Part shown: positions 22,196-29,162 of the stretch, piece after piece
How positions within the stretch are numbered: the first letter of the stretch is position 1
How the letters are laid out: each line of letters starts with the position of its first letter
Virus record (IMG/VR): IMGVR_UViG_3300050342_000044
Coordinates: 1 to 29,162 of that record
Origin: a virus
Strand: one strand, 5' to 3'
DNA length: 29,162 nucleotides
Made by a program: the position numbers and the translations under genes
Notes under the pieces: model-generated
What the model saw: only the letters and a program-made list of their open reading frames with translations
Told to the model about the DNA's origin: nothing
The model's database searches: none

Positions 22196-22597
22196 ATGTC
22201 AACTCCCATAATTGGCACGACAGCCGTGATAAAGATGGGAGCAACTGCGATTGGATACTGCAAAAGCGTAAGCGTCAGCATAGACGTCGACCTCATCAAG
22301 GAATATTTCATTGGCGGAACAAACCCGGACAGGCCGGCGGTGATAGCCAGCGGAAACAAAAGCTTCAAAGTCAACATTAAAAAAGCATACATTGACAGCA
22401 CATACGCCAACAACGTCCTAAACGGGGCAGCGGTAACCATAAGCGTGCTTCCACAGGGAACAGGCACAGGCAAGCCGCAAATAGACATAACCAACGTTGT
22501 CTTCACAAGCTGGGAGCTAACCGTCGAACAGCACGGCGTCATCATGGAGTCCGTTAAAGGCGAAGGAAACGGCATAACGTTCACAACACAATCATAG
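22196..22597 (+). CDS. Major tail tube protein
   Basis: Preceded by a strong GAGGTGAG site. The 133-residue protein is beta-rich with GYCKSVSVSIDVDLIKEYFI, SGNKSFKVNIKKAYIDS and TFTTQS at its end, the pattern of tail tube proteins that pack into the tube lumen. It lies after the gp10-like gene and before the chaperone and tape measure genes, the normal order in siphoviruses. Confidence 0.7.
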   Translation: MSTPIIGTTAVIKMGATAIGYCKSVSVSIDVDLIKEYFIGGTNPDRPAVIASGNKSFKVNIKKAYIDSTYANNVLNGAAVTISVLPQGTGTGKPQIDITNVVFTSWELTVEQHGVIMESVKGEGNGITFTTQS

Positions 22598-22627
22598 CCC
22601 TTTTCCACTTTTCTGGAGGCTTTTAAA

Positions 22628-22861
22628 ATGGAAACTCTGGAACGAAACAAAGACGTGATACTAAACTTTGGACTCATAGCCGTCGGACCACTGAGGGAAA
22701 TTGAGAAGCTTCAGCAAATGGTTATCCGCGACTGCAAAGGCCTAAAAATCGTTTACCAAACTGTTTCTGCCAAAAGGCTGAAGCTGGTCAAAGTCCCACC
22801 GGGTTCTGAACCCGGTTCTGTTTTTGGCATTAAAACCACGTTTAGGGGAGACTCTAAATGA
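22628..22861 (+). CDS. Hypothetical protein between tail tube and chaperone
   Basis: The 77-residue product has a helix (NKDVILNFGL) and a basic middle (SAKRLKLVKVPPG). It is not a known tail protein to me. Its 3' part contains a strong hairpin followed by five T, which may limit readthrough into the chaperone or simply be coding sequence. It overlaps the next short frame by four bases. Confidence 0.5.
   Translation: METLERNKDVILNFGLIAVGPLREIEKLQQMVIRDCKGLKIVYQTVSAKRLKLVKVPPGSEPGSVFGIKTTFRGDSK
22798..22825 (+). terminator. Hairpin with T-run inside a coding gene
   Basis: ACCGGGTT-CTG-AACCCGGT (22798-22816) is a perfect eight-base inverted repeat with a three-base loop, followed by TCTGTTTTT ending at 22825. 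It lies within the 3' third of the 22628 gene, so it may be an attenuator lowering expression of the genes beyond the abundant tail tube. Confidence 0.35.
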
Positions 22862-22935
22862 GGCCGGGGAAAAGCAAGCTTGAACGAATTAGGCGGAAGC
22901 TTGCCGAAAGAAAAGTTACCGGAGAAGGGAGGTGA
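22858..22935 (+). CDS. Short frame (25 aa) before the chaperone
   Basis: ATG 22858 overlaps the previous stop and reads 25 codons of a basic peptide (SKLERIRRKLAERK), ending inside the GGAGGTGA site of the chaperone gene. It may be a real mini-gene coupling translation or a chance frame. Confidence 0.25.
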   Translation: MRPGKSKLERIRRKLAERKVTGEGR

Positions 22936-22943
22936 TTTCCGCC

Positions 22944-23339
22944 ATGAGCGGGAAAGTGGAGGAATACGCCAGAAAACTCGAGGAATACGAGCAGAAAAAG
23001 GCTGAAAAAGCCGCCAAATTAGACGTCAAAGCCCTAGTTCAAAGCAGCAGGGAAATCCGCAGGGTTGAAGTTGAAGGGCTTGGAGTTGTCGAATACGGAG
23101 TTCTCACGCTTGCCGACAGCCTTGAGCTCGGCAAGTGTAAGACGCCTGAAGAGCGGGGTGTGATGACGCTTTGGCTGATGCTTCAGAAGGCGGACAAGGA
23201 TTTAACCCTCGAGGAAGTCAAAGCTCTGCCATTGGACGTTGCAGCCAAACTTATGACAGCCCTAACGAAAGACATGGGTTTTTTAGCTGGGAAACCCTTG
23301 ACGATTGGCTCCGAGCCAACGAAGACGCCCAGCACATAG
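22944..23339 (+). CDS. Tail assembly chaperone, short form
   Basis: ATG 22944 follows GGAGGTGA with nine-base spacing. This 131-residue form is helical and charged, like lambda gpG and its relatives, which coat the tape measure protein during tail assembly. It lies directly upstream of the tape measure gene, as such chaperones do. The last 18 residues differ from the longer frameshift form. Confidence 0.65.
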   Translation: MSGKVEEYARKLEEYEQKKAEKAAKLDVKALVQSSREIRRVEVEGLGVVEYGVLTLADSLELGKCKTPEERGVMTLWLMLQKADKDLTLEEVKALPLDVAAKLMTALTKDMGFLAGKPLTIGSEPTKTPST

Positions 23340-23458
23340 GCCTAATAGCCCACGAGTTCGGCTACCCGCTTGAATATATCGGCCGTTTAAGCCTTTTCCA
23401 GTTTCGCTTCCTCGTTTCATGGCTGAACTGGTTTTATAGCCGGGGCAAAAGCGAATGA
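22944..23458 (+). CDS. Tail assembly chaperone, -1 frameshift fusion form
   Basis: A shift of one base back at 23279-23285 joins the first 114 codons to a second frame (SWETLDDWLRANEDAQHIG onward) ending at 23458, giving about 171 residues. The second part has a conserved-looking aromatic end (LSWLNWFYSRG-like). Fusion forms of this kind (lambda gpGT) bind both tail tube and tape measure in most siphoviruses. The stop overlaps the tape measure ATG. Confidence 0.6.
23279..23285 (+). promoter_or_regulatory. -1 programmed frameshift site T TTT TTA
   Basis: The heptamer reads T TTT TTA in the chaperone frame, a perfect XXXYYYZ slippery pattern. Both tRNAs can re-pair after slipping back one base. 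The following GGGAAACCC (23290-23298) may form a weak hairpin. The site lies near the end of the first frame, where chaperone frameshifts are known in tailed phages. Confidence 0.65.
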
Positions 23459-25071
23459 GCCAAGAGCTTGAAATGCGCATCCTCGCCAAGGTCGATGAGG
23501 CCTTGGCGGAAATTCGTAGGTTAAGTGAGCAGGCAACGGAAGCTCTCGAAGAAATCAAGAATGCAAATGAGCAAGTAGCCGAGGCAGAAGAGGAGACAAC
23601 GGCTTCGGCTAGAGAACTGGCTTTGGGCTTCAGCGGGCTTGTAGGCTCGGGCGTAAGCCTTTACGTGGGCTTAACCAACCTTGAAAGGGCAAACTATCAA
23701 GTGGAAAGAGCCCACTACCTTGTCAAAAAGGCTGCTGAAGATGTTGAGGTTGCCCAACGCAAGTATAATGAGGCTGTGGCCAAATATGGGCCTGAAAGCG
23801 AAAAGGCGCAGGCTGCGGCTAAAGAGCTTCAAATGGCTCAGGAAAGGTATCAGCTGGCCGTTGAAAGGGTTCAAATGTCACAGGACCATGCGAACGCGAC
23901 GCTGGCGCATTTCGCAGCCTCCATTGTTCCAACAGTGATTTCAATGGTCAACAGCGGGATAACAGTCTTCCAAAACTTCCAGTCGGCGGTTCAGCTTGTA
24001 AGCGGAGCCATGAGCTTCCTCGCAGCCAACCCGATTATACTTGCCATAGCCGGAATAGGCGCCTTAATAGCGATTCTGGTCGTCGCCTACGAGAAATGTG
24101 AGCCTTTCAGAAACGCAATAAACGCTATTGGAAGCGCAATTTACAACTTCTTCAAGCCGGCTGTTGACAAGATAACAGGCGCTTTAGACTGGCTTTGGAA
24201 TCATATTGTTTCGCCTTTCATCGACACGCTTAAAAAGTTATGGGACACGATAACAAACAACCCGATTCTCGCAGCCCTTTTCGGCCCCATAACAATAATC
24301 GCCTACCTGATCAAACATTGGGATGACGTTACAAAGGCGCTCCGCGACGGTTTAGACTGGCTTTGGAACAGGATTTTGAAGCCTTTAGGCGATTTTCTCA
24401 TCGGCGTTTTCAAGAAGAACGTAGAACTTGTCGGAGGCGCAGTTAAGTGGCTTTGGGACCACTGCTTTAAGCCTTTGCAGGACGGCTTGCAGTGGCTTTG
24501 GGACCATGTGCTCAGGCCCCTGGCGGACTGGCTTTCACGCACGTTTAAGCCTGTTGTTGATTCAATAGGCAGCGCCGTCAACACCATTAAAGGCGCCGTG
24601 GACACTGTTGGCGGAGCCTTGAAAGGCTTCACGGACGCCGTCGGCGGGGCCATGAAAGGGGCCGGAGACGCTATCGGCAAATTCATCAGCAGCATATGTT
24701 TCGCCCACGCCATACACAACGCGGTTGAGTCCAGCGTTAAAGACCTTGACATGTGGGTTGGAAAGGTTGAGGAAAGCATGAGCAAGGGGACTGAAAGCAT
24801 CAAAGGCTTCGTTTCGGAAATCGGGAAGCCGGCTTTAACCGTTGGCGTAGGCGCAGCCGGAGCGCCAGCCTATCCTTATCCCGCTTTTGCGCCCACCGCC
24901 CATGCTGGCCCCGTTAACGTGAACATAACCGTTCAAGGGGTGAATGAGGAGATAGCTGATTATGTTCGGACGCGTTTGGTGAAGGAGTTGAAGGACACGC
25001 TTATAGAGGCCACATCTTCCGCTGCTCCGGTAAGCAAGAAGATCATTTTGCCCAAAACATTTGTGAGGTGA
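23455..25071 (+). CDS. Tape measure protein
   Basis: The 538-residue protein has an N-terminal coiled coil (about 1-150), a hydrophobic stretch (about 150-210) with likely membrane-active helices, and four related segments WLWNHIVSPF, WLWNRILKPL, WLWDHCFKPL and WLWDHVLRPL. Tape measure proteins set tail length at about 1.5 angstrom per residue, which would give roughly 80 nm. It is short for the family. It ends in a beta-like domain. Intact. Confidence 0.8.
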   Translation: MSQELEMRILAKVDEALAEIRRLSEQATEALEEIKNANEQVAEAEEETTASARELALGFSGLVGSGVSLYVGLTNLERANYQVERAHYLVKKAAEDVEVAQRKYNEAVAKYGPESEKAQAAAKELQMAQERYQLAVERVQMSQDHANATLAHFAASIVPTVISMVNSGITVFQNFQSAVQLVSGAMSFLAANPIILAIAGIGALIAILVVAYEKCEPFRNAINAIGSAIYNFFKPAVDKITGALDWLWNHIVSPFIDTLKKLWDTITNNPILAALFGPITIIAYLIKHWDDVTKALRDGLDWLWNRILKPLGDFLIGVFKKNVELVGGAVKWLWDHCFKPLQDGLQWLWDHVLRPLADWLSRTFKPVVDSIGSAVNTIKGAVDTVGGALKGFTDAVGGAMKGAGDAIGKFISSICFAHAIHNAVESSVKDLDMWVGKVEESMSKGTESIKGFVSEIGKPALTVGVGAAGAPAYPYPAFAPTAHAGPVNVNITVQGVNEEIADYVRTRLVKELKDTLIEATSSAAPVSKKIILPKTFVR

Positions 25072-25078
25072 AAAATGG

Positions 25079-26211
25079 ATGCCTTTTGTCGTTGAAGTTT
25101 TAAAAAGCCATGACATGCAGCCCTACACGCTTCCATCGGGCGTCAAGGCTAACCCTTCTGCGAACAGCACCTGGCAGAACATCCTAAACGCTGCGGGCGT
25201 CTTGAAGCTTGTCAAAACAAGCCTCGTGACAATAAGGGCGCAGATAACAGCGTCGCATAGCCAACACACAAACGTGTGTTGCCAAAACAGTTGTGTTAGG
25301 CTTTCCTTTGTTGACTCTGCTGGGACACGTTACAGTGTTGGGGGCTACGGGTGGCGCACATACAACACGACCGCAACATACACCTACGACTTCTACGGTT
25401 TCGCTGTTCTCCCGCCTGAAACATACAATGTTGTCATAGACATAAGCGCATACGACTATTCATATGTGACAAACGTCGGAGTCAACCTCCTTTACATAGG
25501 CGTCGTTGACATCGCCGACCTTTGGAAGGTTGCAAACTGGAGCCAAACCGTCACGGCGGCTGCCCGTTCACGCGTGGAGTTCGGCGCCCAAACAATATCG
25601 CCCCTCGCCAGGACAACAGTTATAGGTCCCTTGAAGGCAGCCATGCTTTTCGTCTTCATCGGCATAGATGGCATAAATTGGTATGGTGATGGGGCTTCAA
25701 GCAACTGGGCAGGCTTCCAGATGGCTGTTGACGGAGTCTGGATCGATACGCCCTCAGCCAAGTTTGACGGACTAGTTGAGGACACTGCGGGCTTCCATTG
25801 GGCGCAATACTGGTGCCTAATCGACCCGAACATAAGCCACCAGTCAAGTTTAGGCTTTCAAACGGCACGTCAAGCTCTGTCACACGCACATTCCATTGCG
25901 GCGTAATAGCCTGCCCATGGATTTTCCCGTCGGACAGCTACTATGATTTGATCGATATCGAGGTTCCAGTCGGCTCAACAATCTACGGGGCTGTTGAAGA
26001 CTTCTTTAAGGCTGCTCAGGCAAAGTATGCAGCCATCAGAAGCGTGAACGTCCAGAACGGCGTGCAAAACGTTCACAGAGTTCAGCGCCGCTGCATCCGC
26101 AAGCCCGCTGAGCTTCAACTACACGCCTGAATGGTATGAAACAGCGATCACGCTTGCGGTTAAGGGCTGGGGAAACTGCCTAAGCAGGCTTGCATGCGAC
26201 TTGAGGGGATA
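25079..26211 (+). CDS. Distal tail protein, two frameshifts
   Basis: The first frame reads from ATG 25079 (after GAGGTGAAAAATGG) through a beta-rich protein to about 25843; the next segment, one frame back, carries VKFRLSNGTSSSV to SVNVQNG, and a third, back in the first frame, FTEFSAAASASPLS to the stop near 26211. Together about 376 residues. A second G at 25843 and two T near 26072 would restore the frame. No family was recognised; the place after the tape measure fits a distal tail or tail-tip protein. Confidence 0.6.
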
Positions 26212-26215
26212 AAAG

Positions 26216-26602
26216 ATGAGCGTTACACCGCCAACAGCCGAGGAGAAGCTGAAAATCGCCAAGTGGGTTATGGAAAACTTCGACGTTGACACGCAAAACA
26301 AGACAGTTAGGATTCCGACAAGCGTTCAAGGCGAGGCTGTTGTCATCCCGCTTCAAAAGCTTTTAGCAGCCGTTGAAAACGCCGTTTTAACCGCCATAAG
26401 GAACAATGAAGACCCATGGATTTATTTGGCTAACGTGAAGATGACGCCTCCGCCGACGGATGGGCTTATGCCATGCGTTGAATGTGGCGGAATCCTGCGG
26501 ACATTAAGCCCGGAAGAGCATTTCAACCAATATGTTAGGCGGAAGGCTGCTGAAAAGCTGAAGATTCCGTTTTTGGATGAGGTGATGGGATGGCTAACAT
26601 AG
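26216..26602 (+). CDS. Hypothetical tail-region protein with CxxC
   Basis: The 128-residue protein starts four bases after the previous stop. It has a helical N-terminal half, PTSVQGEAVVIPLQKLL, and one CVECGG pair near residue 86 with a nearby basic helix. Unidentified. Its 3' end overlaps the next gene by 13 bases. Confidence 0.5.
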   Translation: MSVTPPTAEEKLKIAKWVMENFDVDTQNKTVRIPTSVQGEAVVIPLQKLLAAVENAVLTAIRNNEDPWIYLANVKMTPPPTDGLMPCVECGGILRTLSPEEHFNQYVRRKAAEKLKIPFLDEVMGWLT

Positions 26603-27385
26603 GCGGAATAACGCTTGACATCTCAAGCATATCTGAAGAGTCAAACGTTAAACTCAGCGCCCACGAGTTGGCTGTATACCCGCACACCTTCGGAGAGCTT
26701 TACAGGGCTTACGCGACAAGCCAACGGAAATGGCAGCTTACAACGGCTGAAACCTCTGCGAACGCCGGCCTATATCGGAAGCTTGAAACGTTGATGAAAA
26801 TCGGCAAAAGCGTTAAAGTAGATTTGCCCGAAATCGACATTTACAGCGTCGGCTTCATAACAAGCGTGAAGCTCTCCAAAACCCAGAGCGCAATAAAACA
26901 CATAAACATAACCATTGAAGAAGGCCTCCGCAACTACATCCACGGATGCGACGACATAACGGATTGGGCTTCAAACGGCACGCTTCGCCGTCGACACCTC
27001 CGACTACAAAGAGGGAACTGGAAGCGTCAAATGCAGCGGAAGCCCAGCAGCCGGCACAGCCTTATACGCAAAGGCGCCAATAACCATTCCCCCGAGATTT
27101 TTGAGCTGCGACTGGGTCGCCTTCTGGTTTAAGACGGACAACATAACGAACCTTTCAAGCGTGGTTGTCAAGTTGATCATCGACGCAAACAACTACGCAA
27201 GCATAAATGTAACGTCGCAAGTTACGGCTGTAAACACGTGGACCCTGATACGTTTCAGAAGGGCGGACATGACTTTGACGGGTTCAATAGATTGGAACAG
27301 CATAAACGCCCTGCAGCTTGAAAAAACGCACAGCTCGGCCCAGACATACAGCTTCTGGATGGACGAGATATGCGCATATCAGTAA
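26590..27385 (+). CDS. Tail-tip protein with carbohydrate-binding-like C-terminal domain, one frameshift
   Basis: The N-terminal frame (MANIGGITLDISSI to SNGTL) is broken near 26984; the second frame continues FAVDTSDYKEGTGSVKCSG, a strand pattern typical of jelly-roll carbohydrate-binding modules (DxxxYKEGxxS), and SFWMDEICAYQ at the end. Two T bases lost from a TTTT run at 26983 would explain it. The product would be about 265 residues. Such modules at the tail tip often bind surface sugars of the host. Confidence 0.6.
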
Positions 27386-27400
27386 TGGGAGGTTTAAGTC

Positions 27401-27616
27401 ATGAGTGTTTGGGGCGGTGAATCAATACATAACGCGATTTTAAGCAATTTGACAAGCGCGCCAACAGGTAAAAAAATCTGCAAACTTGAATTTACATGGA
27501 ACCCGGACGGAACAATTGCGGCAATCAAGTTTTTCGGCGAAAACAACGAGTTACTTTTCACGTTGTCTTTTGTTTGGAACCCTGATGGAACGTTGCAAAG
27601 CGTGGCCCGAACATAG
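27401..27616 (+). CDS. Small protein with repeated FTWNPDGTI motif
   Basis: The 71-residue product has two related segments, LEFTWNPDGTIAAIKF and LSFVWNPDGTLQSV, 27 residues apart, each likely a beta-hairpin. I recognise no family. It lies between the tail-tip gene and the next conserved virion protein. Confidence 0.55.
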   Translation: MSVWGGESIHNAILSNLTSAPTGKKICKLEFTWNPDGTIAAIKFFGENNELLFTLSFVWNPDGTLQSVART

Positions 27617-27654
27617 GCCCTTTTTTGCGAGCCTATGCGGGAAACCCGCTTTTT
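27612..27654 (+). terminator. Two hairpins with T-run
   Basis: CATAGGC (27612-27618) pairs with GCCTATG (27631-27637), and GCGGG-AAA-CCCGC (27637-27649) is followed by five T (27650-27654). The second is shaped like an intrinsic terminator. It lies between the stop at 27616 and the next ATG. Confidence 0.5.
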
Positions 27655-27687
27655 AAAAGGCGGGGGTAAAAGCGAGGTGAGTTGAAA

Positions 27688-28230
27688 ATGCAAAACATAA
27701 ATGAGAAGGTTAGCTGGAAAACAGTGTGGAGCATAAGCAAGTTCAAGGATCCAGACGGCACCATAGCGTCTATGCTTCAGCAGGGCGCAAAAATCGAAGA
27801 CGTTGCCCGCCAGTTTCCAAAAGCTTTTTTGGGAGAGGAGCAGTTTGAAGGCAACATAGCCTTAAACGAAGGGCTACAGTTGCTGATTGACTTGATTGCC
27901 GGCACTGGGACTGGAACACCTTGGAACGCAGCCAACGCCTACCTTGGTGTTGGAGATGGCACAACAGCAGAAAGCGCAGATCAAACTGGACTGCAAGGCA
28001 CGAACAAGCAGTATAAGCCTATGGACAGCGGCTATCCTCAAAGAACTAACCAGACATGCGAGTGGCGCGCAACTTTCGGCGGGACAGACGCAAACTTCGC
28101 ATGGAACGAGTTCACGGTTGCAAACGGAAACAGCGACGCGGCAGTAAACCTTAACCGCAAAGTTGTAAGCAAAGGAACAAAAAGCAGCGGTGAAACTTGG
28201 ACGCTTAGTTTGCAGATAACGTTCAGCTAA
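27688..28230 (+). CDS. Conserved phage tail protein (NEGLQLLIDLI...GVGDGTT type)
   Basis: The ATG follows GAGGTGAG. The 180-residue product contains NEGLQLLIDLIAGT, AANAYLGVGDGTTAES, GLQGTNKQYKPMDSGYPQ, RATFGGTDANFAWNEFTV and NLNRKV near its end, a set I recall from tail proteins of thermophilic phages and archaeal viruses. The role is not known to me; a virion adhesion or tail-tip part is likely. Intact. Confidence 0.65.
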   Translation: MQNINEKVSWKTVWSISKFKDPDGTIASMLQQGAKIEDVARQFPKAFLGEEQFEGNIALNEGLQLLIDLIAGTGTGTPWNAANAYLGVGDGTTAESADQTGLQGTNKQYKPMDSGYPQRTNQTCEWRATFGGTDANFAWNEFTVANGNSDAAVNLNRKVVSKGTKSSGETWTLSLQITFS

Positions 28231-28264
28231 ACTTCCAAACTTCTTTTCTCATCCGGTGAAGTCT

Positions 28265-28585
28265 ATGGAGCAGCAAGTAGTGTTGAAAATCGTAAGGGTT
28301 GGCGACTGTAAACAATGCGGTTTCTGCTGTGGCTTTGTTGATGGTAAAATTACTGAGGGGGCATGTAGCCATCTAACTTCAGACGGGAAATGTAGCATTC
28401 ACGATAGGCTTAATGAGTTCTGTCCAGAACATGGAAGGACACATGAAAACTGCATTAGTTATCCCACTTTACCGTTGAGGAAACAGAATCCAAAATGCGG
28501 ATACAGATTCTACATTGAAGGCTCAAACGCTGAAGTAATAAACATCGAGTTGGCTGACTGGGAGTTTCTGAGCCGACATGGATAA
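28265..28585 (+). CDS. YkgJ-like Cys-cluster protein
   Basis: The start is ATG 28265 or the in-frame GTG at 28256. The product of about 106 residues has CKQCGFCCGF, then CSHL, CSIHDR, CPEHG, C and CGYRFY, the CxxCxxCC cluster of the YkgJ family (a metal-cluster family, putative Zn or Fe-S). Most members are cellular. Its place between two virion protein genes is odd; it may be a cargo gene or may modify the virion proteins. It overlaps the next gene. Confidence 0.7.
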   Translation: MEQQVVLKIVRVGDCKQCGFCCGFVDGKITEGACSHLTSDGKCSIHDRLNEFCPEHGRTHENCISYPTLPLRKQNPKCGYRFYIEGSNAEVINIELADWEFLSRHG

Positions 28586-29162
28586 ACCAATTGCCAAGCT
28601 GAAACTGCTTACAACAAAAGGCGAAGTTGTAGATGCTATTCTCTATTGCCATCAAGAAACCACAACAATAGCTGGAACAACATACTACCTTCTAAAGCTG
28701 AACACGCCAGCAGACGCTTCTGGAACAACTCTTTCCGCTTCAACAGCAAGCGTTGCACGTGTAGTCTGGGGCAAATTTGTTTACCCGCTTACTGGCATAG
28801 CCAAGATTCTAGCCTCAACAATCTACGCAACTTATAGGGCTTACACTGGCGGAGGCACAGTTAACGCTGAAATAGACATTCTAATACGCCAAGCTGACGG
28901 AACAGTTAGAACTACAATAGCTACTGGAGTCAGCCCGTCCGCAAACCTTGGAACAGCTTGGGCAACATATACCGGAGCCGATTACAGTTTCGCAGATTAC
29001 ACGGTTGTAGACCAGACGGACTACCTTGAAATAGACTACGTAGCAAACGTAACAGCCAAAAAAGCCACGCAATACGCTTACCTAAGAATAGACGACAACA
29101 CATTAGCCCTAGCCGACCAGACAAGAAGCCAAGACTGGAGTTTTCAAGCTGCTGGTGTGACA
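28578..29162 (+). CDS. Thr/Ala-rich fibre-like protein, cut by window edge
   Basis: ATG 28578 overlaps the previous gene and the frame stays open to the window edge, 195 codons. The product is rich in Thr, Ala and Tyr and strongly beta (LILYC-like strands, GGGTVNAEIDILIRQADGT, ADYTVVDQTDYLEIDY). This kind of repeating beta pattern is typical of adhesins and tail fibres. The rest of the gene and the right provirus end lie outside the window. Confidence 0.6.
   Translation, partial: MDKPIAKLKLLTTKGEVVDAILYCHQETTTIAGTTYYLLKLNTPADASGTTLSASTASVARVVWGKFVYPLTGIAKILASTIYATYRAYTGGGTVNAEIDILIRQADGTVRTTIATGVSPSANLGTAWATYTGADYSFADYTVVDQTDYLEIDYVANVTAKKATQYAYLRIDDNTLALADQTRSQDWSFQAAGVT

Overview
The window reads as a piece of an archaeal chromosome (about 1-3.2 kb) joined to the left part of an integrated tailed virus, a provirus of siphovirus type running from about 3.2 kb off the right edge. 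The archaeal call rests on the GPN-loop GTPase, an archaeal DUF4443-type winged-helix regulator, a transglutaminase-like/Ig-like surface protein, TATA-box promoters and U-tract terminators. A member of the Bathyarchaeia or a relative is my best guess, from memory of similar gene sets only; no rRNA or other taxonomic marker is present.

Host side: the tail of an unknown gene (2-49), a secreted transglutaminase-like protein (158-1282), the GPN-loop GTPase (1354-2115), and two leftward genes, the DUF4443 regulator (2124-2750) and a two-helix membrane protein (2807-3169). From 3.2 kb every gene reads rightward, with tight overlaps and strong GAGGTGA-type ribosome binding sites.

Virus early region (3.2-10.5 kb): a tyrosine integrase with a Cys-rich tail, a string of very small proteins (many with CxxC pairs), an AAA+ ATPase/winged-helix/zinc protein that looks like the replication protein and carries an iteron-like, AT-rich segment inside its own gene, a calcineurin-like phosphoesterase, and a conserved phage protein of unknown function embedded in four arrays of the degenerate pentamer GGANN (9228-9302, 9329-9418, 9953-10012, 10081-10250). 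A diverged duplicate of that protein's last 21 codons lies between the last two arrays.

A U-rich terminator, a TATA box and a GC-rich leader with mutually exclusive hairpins (10510-10665) open a second transcription unit: small proteins, a retropepsin-like aspartic protease, a D12-class adenine methylase, a pair of related helical proteins (small-terminase candidates), large terminase, portal, a minimal head-morphogenesis domain, a prohead protease/scaffold fusion, a DUF2190-type decoration protein, an HK97-type major capsid protein, three small membrane proteins, head-tail connectors, tail tube, a tail assembly chaperone with a -1 slippery site (T TTT TTA), a short tape measure protein (about 538 aa, predicting a tail near 80 nm) and distal tail/fibre proteins, with a YkgJ-like Cys-cluster protein among them. 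There is a tail tube and no sheath or baseplate set, hence a siphovirus.

Five late genes (16.9-27.4 kb) are broken by eight apparent frameshifts; most are explained by loss of one or two bases from a short homopolymer, so sequence error must be excluded before calling the virus defective. The most novel features are the GGANN arrays with the gene-tail remnant, the switch-like leader RNA, the origin-like repeats inside the replication gene and the archaeal-virus tail-chaperone frameshift.
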